Assembly (NCBI GenBank): GCA_937889015.1 | Contig: CALARR010000164.1 | Location: 1 to 14,334, forward strand | DNA length: 14,334 nucleotides | Direction of reading: 5' to 3' | Source of the DNA: an uncultured Planctomycetales bacterium | GTDB taxonomy: Bacteria > Planctomycetota > Planctomycetia > Pirellulales > Thermoguttaceae | In this document: one piece after another, positions 14,133 through 14,334 of the stretch | How the letters are laid out: every line of letters begins with the position of its first letter | Numbering within the stretch: position 1 is the first letter of the stretch | The notes under the pieces: model-generated | What the model was told of the DNA's origin: nothing | The model's input: only the letters and a program-made list of their open reading frames with translations | Databases searched by the model: none | Made by a program: the position numbers and the translations under genes

Positions 14133-14269
14133 GGCCGCAGAGGGCGGCCGAGCAACGGGATCGCCGGACAAGTTGCCGTTGCGCGCTCGTCGAAAGGGTC
14201 CGGTTGGCCAAGGTGGAGTGCCTGCGGCGTGCTGGATCGCCCCGAACCAACGCAACTCAAGTAGGCCCG
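14133..14269. repeat. 137-bp direct repeat, copy 2, overlapping the tRNA 3' end
   Basis: This copy matches 8751-8887 with 8 differences and no gaps. Its last 8 bases (14262-14269) are the 3' end of the tRNA gene; identity with copy 1 stops one base later, inside the tRNA T-arm. It lies directly downstream of the tRNA in the tRNA's own direction. Confidence 0.85.
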
Positions 14270-14334
14270 GCAGGATTCGAACCTGCGACCAAGGGATTAT
14301 GAGTCCCCTGCTCTCACCGCTGAGCTACGGGCCC
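14262..14334 (-). tRNA. tRNA with CAU anticodon, probably tRNA-Ile2 (lysidine type)
   Basis: The minus strand folds as a complete 73-nt tRNA. The acceptor stem is GGGCCCG with CGGGCCT (a G1-U72 wobble), the D-stem GCTC/GAGC, and the anticodon stem GGGGA/TCCCT around CTCATAA. The variable loop is TGGTC, the T-stem GCAGG/CCTGC with TTCGAAT, and A73 ends the gene; CCA is not encoded. The anticodon is CAU. The anticodon arm plus TTGGTC resembles E. coli tRNA-Ile2, in which C34 is changed to lysidine to read AUA, more than it resembles elongator tRNA-Met, but Met is not excluded. The gene's first base is the last base of the window. Confidence 0.93.

Noticed and set aside
8751..14269. Complete integrative element bounded by attL and attR
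   Set aside because: No integrase or excision gene lies between the copies, and the repeats are 94% rather than fully identical, so only the recombination-scar reading is kept.
13997..14302. Plus-strand open frame ending VGPAGFEPATKGL
   Set aside because: This ending is the antisense translation of the tRNA T-arm and acceptor, a well-known false gene call.
1..14334. CRISPR array or defence island
   Set aside because: No regularly spaced short repeats with unique spacers were seen; the 54-bp Fic array has only two units and clear operator symmetry.

Overview
The window is GC-rich bacterial DNA that looks like an accessory region of a planctomycete (Planctomycetota) genome. Four things point that way: a Tat-exported and a Sec-exported Gfo/Idh/MocA oxidoreductase side by side, a secreted TIM-barrel glycosidase-like protein, a formylglycine-generating-enzyme (SUMF1) fragment, and a large autotransporter-repeat protein with a PEP-CTERM tail. 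This is inference from gene content; no rRNA or core marker is present.

Left part (1-3250). The window opens inside the last two domains of a group II intron (splice end about 51). The intron lies antisense inside the third gene of a compact minus-strand operon. That operon encodes an excisionase-type HTH antitoxin, a PIN-domain toxin and a small unknown protein, joined by GTGA and TTGA stop/start overlaps. A 530-bp spacer follows, with a tRNA/tmRNA 3'-end-like relic and a long hairpin. Next is a class II Fic AMP-transferase with a C-terminal winged helix, preceded by an array of TTCACCGCAT-type half-sites repeated with a 54-bp period.

Middle (3380-8000). A strong terminator hairpin ends a minus-strand pair of exported Gfo/Idh/MocA proteins. 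Divergent from them is a secreted glycoside-hydrolase-like protein with its own candidate promoter. Together they look like a small periplasmic carbohydrate-processing locus.

Right part (8000-14334). This is a graveyard around two good genes, the 925-aa PEP-CTERM beta-repeat protein and an exported alpha/beta hydrolase. The debris comprises a 5'-truncated, frameshifted FGE domain, a small frameshifted C-terminal fragment, a glycosidase C-terminal fragment, two IS91-like transposase C-terminal remnants, and two copies of a 137-bp direct repeat. One repeat copy ends inside the 3' end of the tRNA(CAU) gene that closes the window. The other ends, at the same 8-nt tRNA-derived sequence, exactly where the glycosidase fragment loses its reading identity. 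This suggests repeated recombination next to the tRNA gene.

I see no CRISPR array, no integrase and no intact transposase. The most unusual items are the tRNA-linked repeat junction, the intron-split toxin-antitoxin operon and the Fic operator array.
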